Origin: an uncultured Porphyromonadaceae bacterium
Lineage (GTDB): Bacteria > Bacteroidota > Bacteroidia > Bacteroidales > Muribaculaceae
Direction of reading: 5' to 3'
Assembly (NCBI GenBank): GCA_902461565.1
Contig: CABPYL010000049.1
Coordinates: 1 to 17,112, forward strand
DNA length: 17,112 nucleotides
Below are positions 1 to 6,716 of this stretch, one piece after another; positions within the stretch are counted from its first letter, which is position 1, and the number at the start of each line of letters is the position of its first letter. Under the pieces are notes generated by a model that was not told the DNA's origin, ran no database searches, and saw only the letters and a list, made by a program, of their open reading frames with translations. A program made the translations under genes and the position numbers.

Positions 1-108
1 AAAGGCGGCGAAACCATAGACTTGTCCGCATTCGGCAAAGGCGCATTCATCCTCCGCGCCACAGACGCCACCTCCAGAATCTCGACCAAAAAAGTAGTAA
101 TCCGCTAA
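1..108 (+). CDS. C-terminal end of a secreted protein with type IX-like sorting tail (partial)
   Basis: Only the last 35 codons are present, open at the left edge and ending in TAA at 106-108. The peptide has the shape of a Bacteroidetes type A C-terminal sorting domain: a hydrophobic strand (DLSAFGKGAFILRATD), a short polar turn, then a final basic beta strand KKVVIR at the stop. In that family the tail directs a Sec-exported protein across the outer membrane through the type IX system and is then removed. The catalytic part lies outside the window, so no function can be given. The next gene (464-1906) is convergent. Confidence 0.6.
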   Translation, partial: KGGETIDLSAFGKGAFILRATDATSRISTKKVVIR

Positions 109-463
109 GGCTTGCCGAGAGGCAGTGGAAAGCGGAGAGGCTTGCCGGAGGTAAGCCGAGGCGGCTGAAAGCCGCTTGCAACCCTGGGAAAAGCGCTTTT
201 GCGCGTTTCCGGGGATATGGTCTAATCCTCATCTTTTCCCAAAGGGAATACACTGACTGGCATATCGGAGTATTCCCTCCGGGAAATTTTTTGTTTTCAG
301 GCACTTGCCCTGGAAACGCTACGCTTATTCCAGGGTTGTGAGCGGCCGATGGCCGCATAGGAATACCTGACGGCATGCCTTCGATGGTAGCCACAGATTT
401 ACCTACATATACGCAGGCAGCCCGCGGGGAGCAGGCTGCTGTTGTTTGTATGTGGGGTGTTTT
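109..463. repeat. Hairpin-dense intergenic element between convergent genes
   Basis: About 350 bases without a credible gene, packed with inverted repeats. GCGGCT/AGCCGC (161-166, 170-175) closes over GAA. An imperfect hairpin spans 182-214 (outer CCC/GGG, GGAAA/TTTCC, inner GCGC/GCGC, loop TTTT) and contains the perfect palindrome AAAAGCGCTTTT at 189-200. AGGGAATAC/GTATTCCCT pairs 243-251 with 270-278. CCCTGGAA/TTCCAGGG pairs 308-315 with 328-335. GCGGCC/GGCCGC pairs 342-347 with 351-356, and GGCATGCC lies at 372-379. A direct repeat AGGCTTGCCG occurs at 108-117 and 138-147. This density suggests a REP/BIME-like or non-autonomous mobile repeat rather than a single terminator. That is inference: copy number cannot be seen here. 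Confidence 0.55.
417..439. terminator. Candidate bidirectional stem-loop 3' of rluB-like gene
   Basis: GCAGCCCGC (417-425) pairs with GCAGGCTGC (431-439) over a GGGGA loop, nine pairs with one wobble. It lies 25 bases past the stop of the minus-strand pseudouridine synthase and could also end transcription from the left. On the plus strand the stem is followed by a moderately T-rich tract and by TTTTTT (460-465). On the minus strand there is no clear U-run after the stem, so intrinsic termination of the minus-strand gene is uncertain. Confidence 0.35.
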
Positions 464-1906
464 TTATTCGAACGAACCCATCTTGAGGTAGTTCACCTCT
501 TCCTGGGTGAGGTAGCGCCAACGTCCGCGTGGCAGGTTCTTTTTGGTGAGGCCTGCAAAATATACTCGGTCCAGCTTGGTTACGTGGTAGCCGAGGGATT
601 CGAATATTCGGCGCACAATACGGTTTCGGCCCGAATGAATCTCGATACCGGCCTGGTTGCGGTCTGTTTCGGTGGCGTAACTGATGGCGTCGGCATGGAT
701 GGGGCCGTCGTCAAGCTCGATGCCGTCGGCAATGCGCTGCATATCGTCTTCGGATATGTCGCGGTCGCACCATACGTGATAGATTTTCTTCTTTACGAAC
801 TTGGGATGCGTGAGTTTGGAGGCAAGGTCGCCGTCGTTGGTGAGCAGGAGCACGCCGGTGGTGTTGCGGTCGAGGCGACCGACGGGATATATTCGTTCTG
901 GGCAAGCACCCTTCACAAGGTCCATAACCGTGAGGCGACCGTTGGGGTCGTCGCTGGTTGTTACGCAGTCCTTGGGTTTGTTGAGCAGGATGTAGCATTT
1001 GCTTTCGGGTGTAACAACCTTTTCTGCGTATTCAACGACATCGGTGCAGCTGATTTTTGTGCCGAGTTCGGTAACCACCTGACCATTGACCTTGACGAGG
1101 CCCTGCTGGATGAATTCGTCGGCTTCGCGGCGCGAGCAGATGCCGGCGTTACTCATATATTTGTTCAGACGAATCTGTTCGTTGGGATCGGGAACGGGTA
1201 CTTCGTATTCTATGCGCTTGGGACGGGGAGTGAAGCTCTTGCCGCGTCCTGGGAAGCCGTTCTGGTTGTTGCGCTTGTTGTAGCCGTTCTGGCGGGGCCC
1301 GTTGTTGTATGCTCCCTGGCGCTGATTATTGTTATATCCGCCCTGGCGGGGACCGTTGCTGTATCCTCCCTGGCGCTGATTGTTGTTATATCCGCCCTGA
1401 CGGGGACCGTTGCTGTAGCCACCCTGGCGCTGATTATTGTTGTATCCGCCCTGTCGGGGACCGTTATTGTATCCGCCCTGACGCTGGTAGTGCTGACCGT
1501 TGTTATATCCGCCCTGACGCTGCTGATAGGGACGCTGCTGGTAGGGACGGTTGTAAGTGTTGTTGGTATTTGGAGTTGCATTCGTGTTTTCGCCCTCGGC
1601 GGTCTCGCCTTCGGCAGCGGGAGTGCTGTTGAAATCCTGACGCTGCGGACGAGGCTGATACGGACGGTTGTAACCGTTATTGTATCCGCCCTGACGCTGT
1701 TGATAGGGGCGCTGCTGGTACGGACGCTGCTGATAAGGGCGTTTGGCATGGTAACCTTCGTTTTCGCCGCCTTCGGCTTTGTCGGAAGGATTGTTGTAGG
1801 AAGGACGCTCGTAGCGTGGCCGGCTCTCGCCGTCTTCCGGAGTACGGAAAGTTGTCTGCCCGATGCGTGGGCGTTTAGGCTTTTTTTCAGAAGAATTGGA
1901 TTCCAT
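464..1906 (-). CDS. rluB: RsuA/RluB/RluF-family rRNA pseudouridine synthase with long disordered repeat N-terminus
   Basis: 480 residues. The enzyme occupies about residues 243-480. An S4 RNA-binding domain (about 245-292, core LNKYMSNAGICSRREADE) is followed by the pseudouridine synthase fold, with the catalytic loop GRLDRNTTG at 343-351 (Asp346 the expected nucleophile) and the late motif SGRNRIVRRIFESLG at 425-439. The family isomerises one uridine in ribosomal RNA; the exact target cannot be told from sequence, so the symbol is approximate. Residues 1-242 are low complexity: RPYQQ repeats (56-71, 120-130) and 9-residue repeats of the type RQGGYNNNQ / RQGGYSNGP (131-205). Normal members are about 230-300 residues, so half of this protein is extension. 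The start at 1906 is the only Met before the repeats. Confidence 0.9.
   Translation of the reverse strand: MESNSSEKKPKRPRIGQTTFRTPEDGESRPRYERPSYNNPSDKAEGGENEGYHAKRPYQQRPYQQRPYQQRQGGYNNGYNRPYQPRPQRQDFNSTPAAEGETAEGENTNATPNTNNTYNRPYQQRPYQQRQGGYNNGQHYQRQGGYNNGPRQGGYNNNQRQGGYSNGPRQGGYNNNQRQGGYSNGPRQGGYNNNQRQGAYNNGPRQNGYNKRNNQNGFPGRGKSFTPRPKRIEYEVPVPDPNEQIRLNKYMSNAGICSRREADEFIQQGLVKVNGQVVTELGTKISCTDVVEYAEKVVTPESKCYILLNKPKDCVTTSDDPNGRLTVMDLVKGACPERIYPVGRLDRNTTGVLLLTNDGDLASKLTHPKFVKKKIYHVWCDRDISEDDMQRIADGIELDDGPIHADAISYATETDRNQAGIEIHSGRNRIVRRIFESLGYHVTKLDRVYFAGLTKKNLPRGRWRYLTQEEVNYLKMGSFE
1292..1546. repeat. Coding tandem repeats (54-bp period) in the RluB-like N-terminus
   Basis: Direct repeats beginning CTGGCGCTGATT start at 1316, 1370 and 1424, exactly 54 bp apart. 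Each holds two 27-bp half-units encoding RQGGYNNNQ and RQGGYSNGP on the minus strand. Degenerate units continue on both sides, and a separate RPYQQ array lies at about 1694-1741. The copies are close but not identical, as expected for an in-frame array growing by slippage or unequal recombination. Confidence 0.85.
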
Positions 1907-2120
1907 ATAGATACGTTTTTCGATTCTTGAATAGTTTTCGCCTCGCGGCGTGTTTAATAAGGTTATTTATTGCAGATACCTTTGTTTATGATAGAAAAAT
2001 TTATGTTTTGGATGTTATATGTGTTTTGTTAAAATATAGTTGAATATCGAGGGAGGCGCCTGTTGTATTGGCACGTAAATGTGATTGATTAGCTGCAGAC
2101 TATCGTTCGTGTTCGGGATG

Positions 2121-2128
2121 CAAAGTTA
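2121..2128 (-). promoter_or_regulatory. Candidate -7 box for the rluB-like gene
   Basis: Read on the minus strand this is TAACTTTG, matching the Bacteroidetes -7 consensus TAnnTTTG. The nearest upstream TTTG (2148-2145) is only 16 bases away rather than 19-21, so the -33 element is weak. Transcription from here would give a leader of roughly 200 nt before the ATG at 1906. Confidence 0.45.
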
Positions 2129-2360
2129 TGGAAAAAATACAAACCAAACAGTTAAAAAAAACTAATTCGACAAACGTCCGCTATCTCACCACATATTTGT
2201 AACAACCACGAAATCATGAATGTTTAGGCAGGATAACAAATGCGTAACAACTTTTTGGTGCGGGAGTCAGAGTATTAGCAATAATATGTCCTGGAATCTT
2301 TCGTACGCAGATGTTCTATTAATTCGGGCGGTAGAGGAGCGTAGAATCGCGAAATTTGCG

Positions 2361-2368
2361 TATCTTTG
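2361..2368 (+). promoter_or_regulatory. Candidate -7 box for the mrp operon
   Basis: TATCTTTG matches TAnnTTTG and lies 27 bases before the mrp ATG at 2396, leaving a leader of about 20 nt. No good TTTG occurs at the -33 position. A purine stretch AAGGAAAA lies 12 to 19 bases before the ATG and may help ribosome binding. It is the only convincing promoter ahead of the eight-gene plus-strand cluster. Confidence 0.55.
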
Positions 2369-2395
2369 TAGATTAACAAGGAAAATATCATTTTT

Positions 2396-3496
2396 ATGGA
2401 ATCTCTGTATCCCGCACTCATAACAGAAGCACTGACTACGGTACGCTATCCGGGCAGCGGCAAAAATATTGTCGAGTTAGGAATGCTCGAGGACGACATC
2501 CGTATCGACGGCGACAAGGTAAGCTTTTCGCTCATTTTCGAAAAACCGACAGATCCATTCAAGGCTTCGCTGCTCAAGGCAGCCGAGGCAGCCATACATC
2601 TGAGAGCCCCGCAGGCTCAGGTTACGGTGAACACTATTGTGCGTGGCGCTGCTCCTGCACCCGAAAAAGAGCCGGTTCTGCCGGGTGTAAGGAACACTAT
2701 TGCCGTTTCGTCCGGTAAAGGCGGTGTAGGCAAGAGCACTGTAGCTGCCAATCTTGCAGTTGCGCTTGCTGCCGAGGGGTACAAGGTCGGTATCCTGGAC
2801 GCGGATATCTTCGGTCCGTCGCTGCCTAAAATGTTCGGCCTCGAAGGACAGGAGCTGTACATGCACACCGTAAACGGCAAGAATCTGATTATTCCCGCAG
2901 AAGCATACGGCGTGAAGATGCTTTCCATAGGATTCCTGATCGATCCCGCCAGCGCAGCCGTGTGGCGCGGAGCAATGGCATCGAACGCACTTAAACAGCT
3001 TATCGAGCAGGCCGACTGGGGGGAGCTTGATTATTTTCTTATCGACATGCCTCCGGGCACAAGCGACATACACCTCACGCTGGTGCAGACGCTCGGCCTG
3101 ACAGGTACTGTGGTGGTAACCACTCCGCAGAAGGTGGCTCTTGCCGACGCCCGCAAGGGCATCGCGATGTTCCGCAACGAGAACATCAATGTTCCCGTGC
3201 TCGGTCTGGTGGACAACATGGCATGGTTCACGCCCGAAAAGCATCCCGACGAGAAGTATTTCCTTTTCGGCAACGACGCCGATGTGGATGCGCTTGCCGA
3301 CGAATTCGATGTTCCGGTACTGGCACGCATTCCGCTTGTTGCCGCCGTGGGCGATCACAACGACAGCGGCAAGCCCATCGTAACAGAGCCTACTGCTTCC
3401 GGACTGGCCTTCCGTCATCTGGCGCACGAAGTTATCGGGGCAATCGACAAACGCAACAATGAGCTTCCGCCGACACAGAAAGTTGAGATGCACTGA
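2396..3496 (+). CDS. mrp: Mrp/NBP35-family iron-sulfur cluster carrier P-loop ATPase
   Basis: 366 residues. An N-terminal MIP18/DUF59-like domain (about 5-85) is joined by a Pro/Glu linker to a ParA/MinD-type ATPase. The deviant Walker A SSGKGGVGKST is at 105-115 (signature Lys108 and P-loop Lys113), and the Walker B-like IDMPPGTSD lies at 216-224. Family members bind and transfer Fe-S clusters to apoproteins in the cytosol. The usual CxxC that bridges the cluster in the dimer should follow the motif LVDNMAWF (271-278), but no cysteine occurs there or anywhere else in the protein. This may be a Bacteroidetes variant or a clusterless role. It is the first gene of the operon; aroQ starts 2 bp after its TGA. 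Confidence 0.92.
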   Translation: MESLYPALITEALTTVRYPGSGKNIVELGMLEDDIRIDGDKVSFSLIFEKPTDPFKASLLKAAEAAIHLRAPQAQVTVNTIVRGAAPAPEKEPVLPGVRNTIAVSSGKGGVGKSTVAANLAVALAAEGYKVGILDADIFGPSLPKMFGLEGQELYMHTVNGKNLIIPAEAYGVKMLSIGFLIDPASAAVWRGAMASNALKQLIEQADWGELDYFLIDMPPGTSDIHLTLVQTLGLTGTVVVTTPQKVALADARKGIAMFRNENINVPVLGLVDNMAWFTPEKHPDEKYFLFGNDADVDALADEFDVPVLARIPLVAAVGDHNDSGKPIVTEPTASGLAFRHLAHEVIGAIDKRNNELPPTQKVEMH

Positions 3497-3498
3497 TT

Positions 3499-3945
3499 AT
3501 GGACAAGAGATATATCCTGATTCTTAATGGCCCGAACCTTAATCTGCTGGGGCGCCGCGAACCGGAGATTTACGGTACAGCCACTCTCGCAGACCTATGC
3601 GCCTCCATCGGCTCGCGCTTCCCGGAGCAGCCGTTGCGCTTTGCGCAGCATAATGGCGAGGGAGAGATTATCGACGAGCTGCATTCCGCCGGTTTCGACA
3701 GCACCTGCCTCGGCATAGTGCTCAACGCCGGCGCCTATACACACTACTCGTATGCAATTGCCGATGCCATCGCCGCAATCCCTGTGCCGGTTGTGGAAAC
3801 GCACATCAGCAATATCCACGCCCGCGAGGCTTTCCGGGCCACGTCGGTGATAGCACCGGTATGCGCCGGCACTGTCGCCGGATTCGGTACGGAATCATAT
3901 ATCCTTGCCATACAGGCTTTAATAGACAGACACAATGGACTCTGA
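3499..3945 (+). CDS. aroQ: Type II 3-dehydroquinate dehydratase
   Basis: 148 residues, the normal size. It catalyses the third step of the shikimate pathway, dehydrating 3-dehydroquinate to 3-dehydroshikimate in the cytosol as a dodecamer. The signature GPNLNLLGRREPEIYG is at 11-26. The expected active-site residues are all present: Asn13, Arg20 and Tyr25 on the lid, Asn76 in NAGAYTHYS, His82, His102 in ETHISNIHARE, and Arg113. The gene begins 2 bp after mrp and its end overlaps the next gene by 11 bp. Confidence 0.96.
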   Translation: MDKRYILILNGPNLNLLGRREPEIYGTATLADLCASIGSRFPEQPLRFAQHNGEGEIIDELHSAGFDSTCLGIVLNAGAYTHYSYAIADAIAAIPVPVVETHISNIHAREAFRATSVIAPVCAGTVAGFGTESYILAIQALIDRHNGL

Positions 3946-4969
3946 GAAAGCAAAAACACTGTTGGTGGTGGGCGCCGGAGGATTTATCGGCGGCTTCATC
4001 TGTGCCGAAGGGATTCGGCGGGGCTACGATACATATGCCGGCGTCCGCGAAAGCACCTCGCGACGTTATCTTGCCGATATTTCCGCCGACCGGCAGGTGA
4101 ATTTCGATTATGCGGATCCCGATACTCTGCAGAAACAACTCACGGCAGCGGCGCCCGATGGCGGATGGGATACCATCATATATAACCTTGGCGCTACAAA
4201 ATGCCTCAACTTCGCTGACTTCAACAAGATAAATTATGTTTATCTGCGCAATTTCGTGGAGGCTCTGCGAGCCACGGGGCTTATACCTCGCCGTTTTCTG
4301 TATATGAGTTCGCTCAGCGCCCTCGGTAACGCCGACGACAAAAACTATACACCCATTGACACGCGCACTATCCCGAACCCGAATACGCGTTACGGCCTGT
4401 CCAAAATCAAGGCCGAAACCTTACTTGAGATGCAGACAGACTTGCCCTGGACCATATTCCGCCCTACAGGTGTCTACGGGCCGCACGAGCAGGACTATCT
4501 GATGATGGTGAAGTGCATCGACAGCCATTTTGATTTCGGCGTGGGCTATAAAACACAGATGCTCACATTTATATATGTAGATGATCTTGTAGGCGCCATG
4601 TTCGACGCCCTGGCCACGGATCGCACCGTGCGCCGCAAATACATTATCAGCGAGCCGCGCGCCTACACACAGAAGGAATTCCGTTCCATCGTAGCCAAGG
4701 CTCTCGGCAAAAAGGCCGTGATACCCATCCGTCTGCCACTGTGGATAGCCTACGTGGCCTCCGTGGTGGCCGAGAAATGGAGTCTGATAAGTCTGAAACC
4801 GTCTACTCTCAACCGCGACAAATACAAGATTATGCGCCAGCGCAACTGGCGTTGCTCTGTGGAGGACGCGCAACGCGATTTCGGATTCAAATCCAATTTC
4901 CCGCTGGAGCGTGGCATAGCCGAGACCGTAAAGGCATATCTCGCCGAGAAAAACGAGAATAAGAAATGA
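3935..4969 (+). CDS. NAD-dependent epimerase/dehydratase-type extended SDR
   Basis: 344 residues. A Rossmann fold begins at the N-terminus with GAGGFIG (13-19, GxxGxxG). The SDR active site is represented by Ser125/Ser126 in YMSSLSALG and by Tyr153-xxx-Lys157 in RYGLSKIKAE. FRPTGVYGP (175-183) and FIYVDDLVGA (212-221) are typical of nucleotide-sugar epimerases and related extended SDRs. The substrate cannot be assigned; a sugar nucleotide or a steroid/isoprenoid-like substrate are both possible. A hydrophobic stretch at 265-280 could be a membrane-associating helix. It overlaps aroQ by 11 bp and its TGA overlaps the next ATG as ATGA. Confidence 0.88.
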   Translation: MDSEKAKTLLVVGAGGFIGGFICAEGIRRGYDTYAGVRESTSRRYLADISADRQVNFDYADPDTLQKQLTAAAPDGGWDTIIYNLGATKCLNFADFNKINYVYLRNFVEALRATGLIPRRFLYMSSLSALGNADDKNYTPIDTRTIPNPNTRYGLSKIKAETLLEMQTDLPWTIFRPTGVYGPHEQDYLMMVKCIDSHFDFGVGYKTQMLTFIYVDDLVGAMFDALATDRTVRRKYIISEPRAYTQKEFRSIVAKALGKKAVIPIRLPLWIAYVASVVAEKWSLISLKPSTLNRDKYKIMRQRNWRCSVEDAQRDFGFKSNFPLERGIAETVKAYLAEKNENKK

Positions 4970-5244
4970 GCGTTTTTGCAAACTCAACAGTATGCCGTGC
5001 GGCCATAGTTGTAGCTTGTCTGCCGGTACTGGCTTTTTTTAAGCTGTTGGAACTTTGTCCCCCCGGGGGCACCGAGGAAACCTTTTTGTGGATATATCCA
5101 TTTTATGTACTCCTTGCCGGTTTCTGTGCATGGAAATGCGTGGTCGCCCGTGCTGCTCTGGCCTGGATTATAGTTGTTCTTATGCTGCTTTCCCATGCCG
5201 CCATGTGGATTCTTGTAGACCCGACCCTGCTGCTACCGAGATGA
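4966..5244 (+). CDS. Small three-helix membrane protein, unknown function
   Basis: 92 residues, not recognised. Three hydrophobic segments at about 12-30, 40-58 and 62-85 suggest an inner-membrane protein with short loops (PPGGTEE at 32-38; Lys/Arg at 57-62). There is no signal cleavage site or known motif. Support for it being real is positional: its ATG overlaps the upstream stop by four bases (ATGA at 4966-4969), and its own stop overlaps the methyltransferase start the same way (5241-5244). This suggests translational coupling on both sides. It contains five cysteines (10, 18, 31, 54, 58). Confidence 0.75.
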   Translation: MSVFANSTVCRAAIVVACLPVLAFFKLLELCPPGGTEETFLWIYPFYVLLAGFCAWKCVVARAALAWIIVVLMLLSHAAMWILVDPTLLLPR

Positions 5245-5858
5245 CAACAGACGATTACATAGACCTGCATATCGATGAGGAGCCGGCTGAGCTGGCCGAC
5301 CTCTACCGCCGCACGCATCTGCAGCGGCTTTATCCGCGCATGTGTACCGACCACGCCCAGGGACGCATGCTTGTTATGCTCACACGCATGATACGTCCGC
5401 GGCGTATCCTCGAACTTGGTACTTTCTCGGGATATTCCGCTCTCTGTTTTGCCGAGGGAATGCCCGAAGGCTGCCATGTGGATACTGTGGAAGTGGACGA
5501 CGAGTATGCCGACGAGCTTAGCGAACTGTTTGCAGGGCGTCCGGTTACCCTCCATATAGGCGATGCCGAAGTGCTGTTGCCGGACCTGCTTGCCGCCAAC
5601 AGTTACGATATGGTGTTTATCGACGCCAACAAGCGCCGCTACATCGAGTACTATGAACTTGTGCTTCCCGCATTACCCGCAGGGGCGTATATCCTTGCCG
5701 ACAACACCCTGTGGGGCGGAAAGGTGCTGGATTCCGCTTCCCGCGACCCGCAGACCGAAGGTGTGCGCCGCTTCAACGACCTTGTGGCGGCTGACACGCG
5801 CGTAGAAAAAGTCATTGTTCCCGTCCGCGACGGCCTAACCATAATCAGAAAACGTTAA
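5241..5858 (+). CDS. SAM-dependent O-methyltransferase (family 3, COMT/caffeoyl-CoA type)
   Basis: 205 residues from the ATG at 5241. The frame stays open upstream to 5055, but that extension overlaps the membrane protein, is rich in Cys/Arg/Pro, and is outside the usual family length; MTTDDYIDLHIDEEP is a natural N-terminus. Motif I is ELGTFSGYSA (58-67). VDTVEVDDEY (80-89) carries the acidic residue that binds the SAM ribose. FIDANKRRY (126-134, Asp128) and ADNTLWGGKV (153-162, Asp154/Asn155) match the metal-binding loops of cation-dependent catechol-type O-methyltransferases. The natural substrate is unknown. The first YbjN-like gene starts 2 bp after its stop. Confidence 0.9.
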   Translation: MTTDDYIDLHIDEEPAELADLYRRTHLQRLYPRMCTDHAQGRMLVMLTRMIRPRRILELGTFSGYSALCFAEGMPEGCHVDTVEVDDEYADELSELFAGRPVTLHIGDAEVLLPDLLAANSYDMVFIDANKRRYIEYYELVLPALPAGAYILADNTLWGGKVLDSASRDPQTEGVRRFNDLVAADTRVEKVIVPVRDGLTIIRKR

Positions 5859-5860
5859 TC

Positions 5861-6286
5861 ATGGTATCACGCGAACAAATACTGGAATGCCTGGATATTC
5901 TCGAGCTGAAGTACACCGAGTTCGAGAACAACACCGTTGCAATTTCGTTTTCCGACGAAAAATATTTCAGCTATCCCGTCATCACATTCATTACCATACG
6001 CGAAAACTCCCTTATTTTCCACAGTGAGGCACAGGACTATCATCCTGCCGGCGATCTGTACGCACTCGCCAACAGGCACAACTGCCGCTCGTATGCGCCT
6101 GCATGCTACATCGACGAGGACGGCAACGTGGTTATGGAACGGGTTTTCAGTCTTGTGAACGAAGTTACGCCACATTATATCCTCGAGGATGTGGTGCGCC
6201 CTTCGGTATTTCTGCCACTGCAGGCTTTCGCCAATTTTGAACTGAGCGACGAGGAAATAGCCCGGCGCCGCGCATCCGAAGAATAA
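5861..6286 (+). CDS. YbjN-domain-like protein, tandem copy 1
   Basis: 141 residues, soluble and acidic. It shares with the next two genes a core of strands followed by PAGDLYALANRHNCRSYAP (62-80), then a strand (VVMERVFSLVNEV, 90-102) and a C-terminal amphipathic helix ending AFANFE (122-127). This layout resembles the YbjN/putative sensory-transduction-regulator fold, itself related to type III chaperone-like domains; the assignment rests on pattern only. It is the most diverged of the three: MEYxF has become MERVF, and it carries an extra charged tail (128-141). Its start is 2 bp after the methyltransferase stop, so co-expression is likely. Confidence 0.72.
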   Translation: MVSREQILECLDILELKYTEFENNTVAISFSDEKYFSYPVITFITIRENSLIFHSEAQDYHPAGDLYALANRHNCRSYAPACYIDEDGNVVMERVFSLVNEVTPHYILEDVVRPSVFLPLQAFANFELSDEEIARRRASEE

Positions 6287-6296
6287 ACCCACGGTC

Positions 6297-6698
6297 ATGA
6301 AATTAGATATAACAACTCTACGCTCACTCACCGATGAGCTTCGCCTCCCTTCGCGTCTCACCGCCGACAACGACCTGTATGTGAACATCGCCTCTGACGG
6401 AGATTTTCCTTACGAGACTGTTGTGTGCATAATGATTGAGCACGGCTGCCGTCTGTCGTTCGTTGGAATGGCGCCGGAATATGAACCCGCGGGCGATCTC
6501 CTTTTCCTGGCCAACCGCAGTAACCGCCGTAATTATGTGCCTACTGCCGTTGTCCGCGACGGGCGCATACACATGGAATACTCGTTTTATATCAATGAGG
6601 ACGTAAGCCGCGAGTTTATCAAGGAGGATTGCCTGCTCGTTACCCTTGAAGGCATTTCCAATGCGTTCGCAAACTTGGAGAAAGACAATATCGAATAA
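6297..6698 (+). CDS. YbjN-domain-like protein, tandem copy 2
   Basis: 133 residues. It aligns end to end with copy 3: PAGDLLFLANRSNRRNYVP (64-82), IHMEYSFYINEDVSREFIKEDC (91-112) and the closing helix ISNAFANLEKD (120-130). There is no signal peptide, membrane helix or catalytic motif. It begins 10 bp after copy 1 with no purine-rich ribosome site, which is normal for Bacteroidetes. A role as a small adaptor or chaperone-like binding protein would fit the fold but is not shown. Confidence 0.72.
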   Translation: MKLDITTLRSLTDELRLPSRLTADNDLYVNIASDGDFPYETVVCIMIEHGCRLSFVGMAPEYEPAGDLLFLANRSNRRNYVPTAVVRDGRIHMEYSFYINEDVSREFIKEDCLLVTLEGISNAFANLEKDNIE

Positions 6699-6716
6699 CC
6701 CCCACAAACAATACAC

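Larger units (their letters stand above)
1907..2395. other. Divergent intergenic region with promoters for rluB-like gene and mrp
   Basis: An AT-rich spacer of 489 bases between divergent genes. It holds the candidate -7 boxes listed separately (2121-2128 minus, 2361-2368 plus). Another plus-strand box, TACCTTTG at 1977-1984, has no obvious gene to serve. A small hairpin CGCC/GGCG lies at 1939-1950. I see no tRNA, riboswitch fold or conserved-looking small ORF. A 67-codon plus-strand frame at 2220-2423 overlaps mrp and looks random. Confidence 0.6.

Noticed and set aside
47..394. 115-codon minus-strand frame across the hairpin element
   Set aside because: It overlaps the end of the left-hand gene, is composed of translated hairpins, and has no recognisable fold; treated as part of the repeat.
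1292..1546. CRISPR-like array
   Set aside because: The repeats are contiguous, in frame and protein-coding, with no unique spacers.
446..1930. 494-codon plus-strand frame rich in Val/Leu/Ala
   Set aside because: It is the antisense of the pseudouridine synthase; its hydrophobic repeats are the shadow of the RQGGYNN repeats, whereas the minus strand has clear S4 and catalytic motifs.
2220..2423. 67-codon plus-strand frame before mrp
   Set aside because: It overlaps the mrp start and promoter, and its composition looks random.
2477..3493. 338-codon minus-strand frame opposite mrp
   Set aside because: Shadow of mrp, with His/Arg/Cys-rich translation and no motif.
5055..5240. 62-codon N-terminal extension of the O-methyltransferase
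   Set aside because: It lies within the small membrane protein gene in another frame; the ATG at 5241 gives a normal family length and an ATGA overlap.
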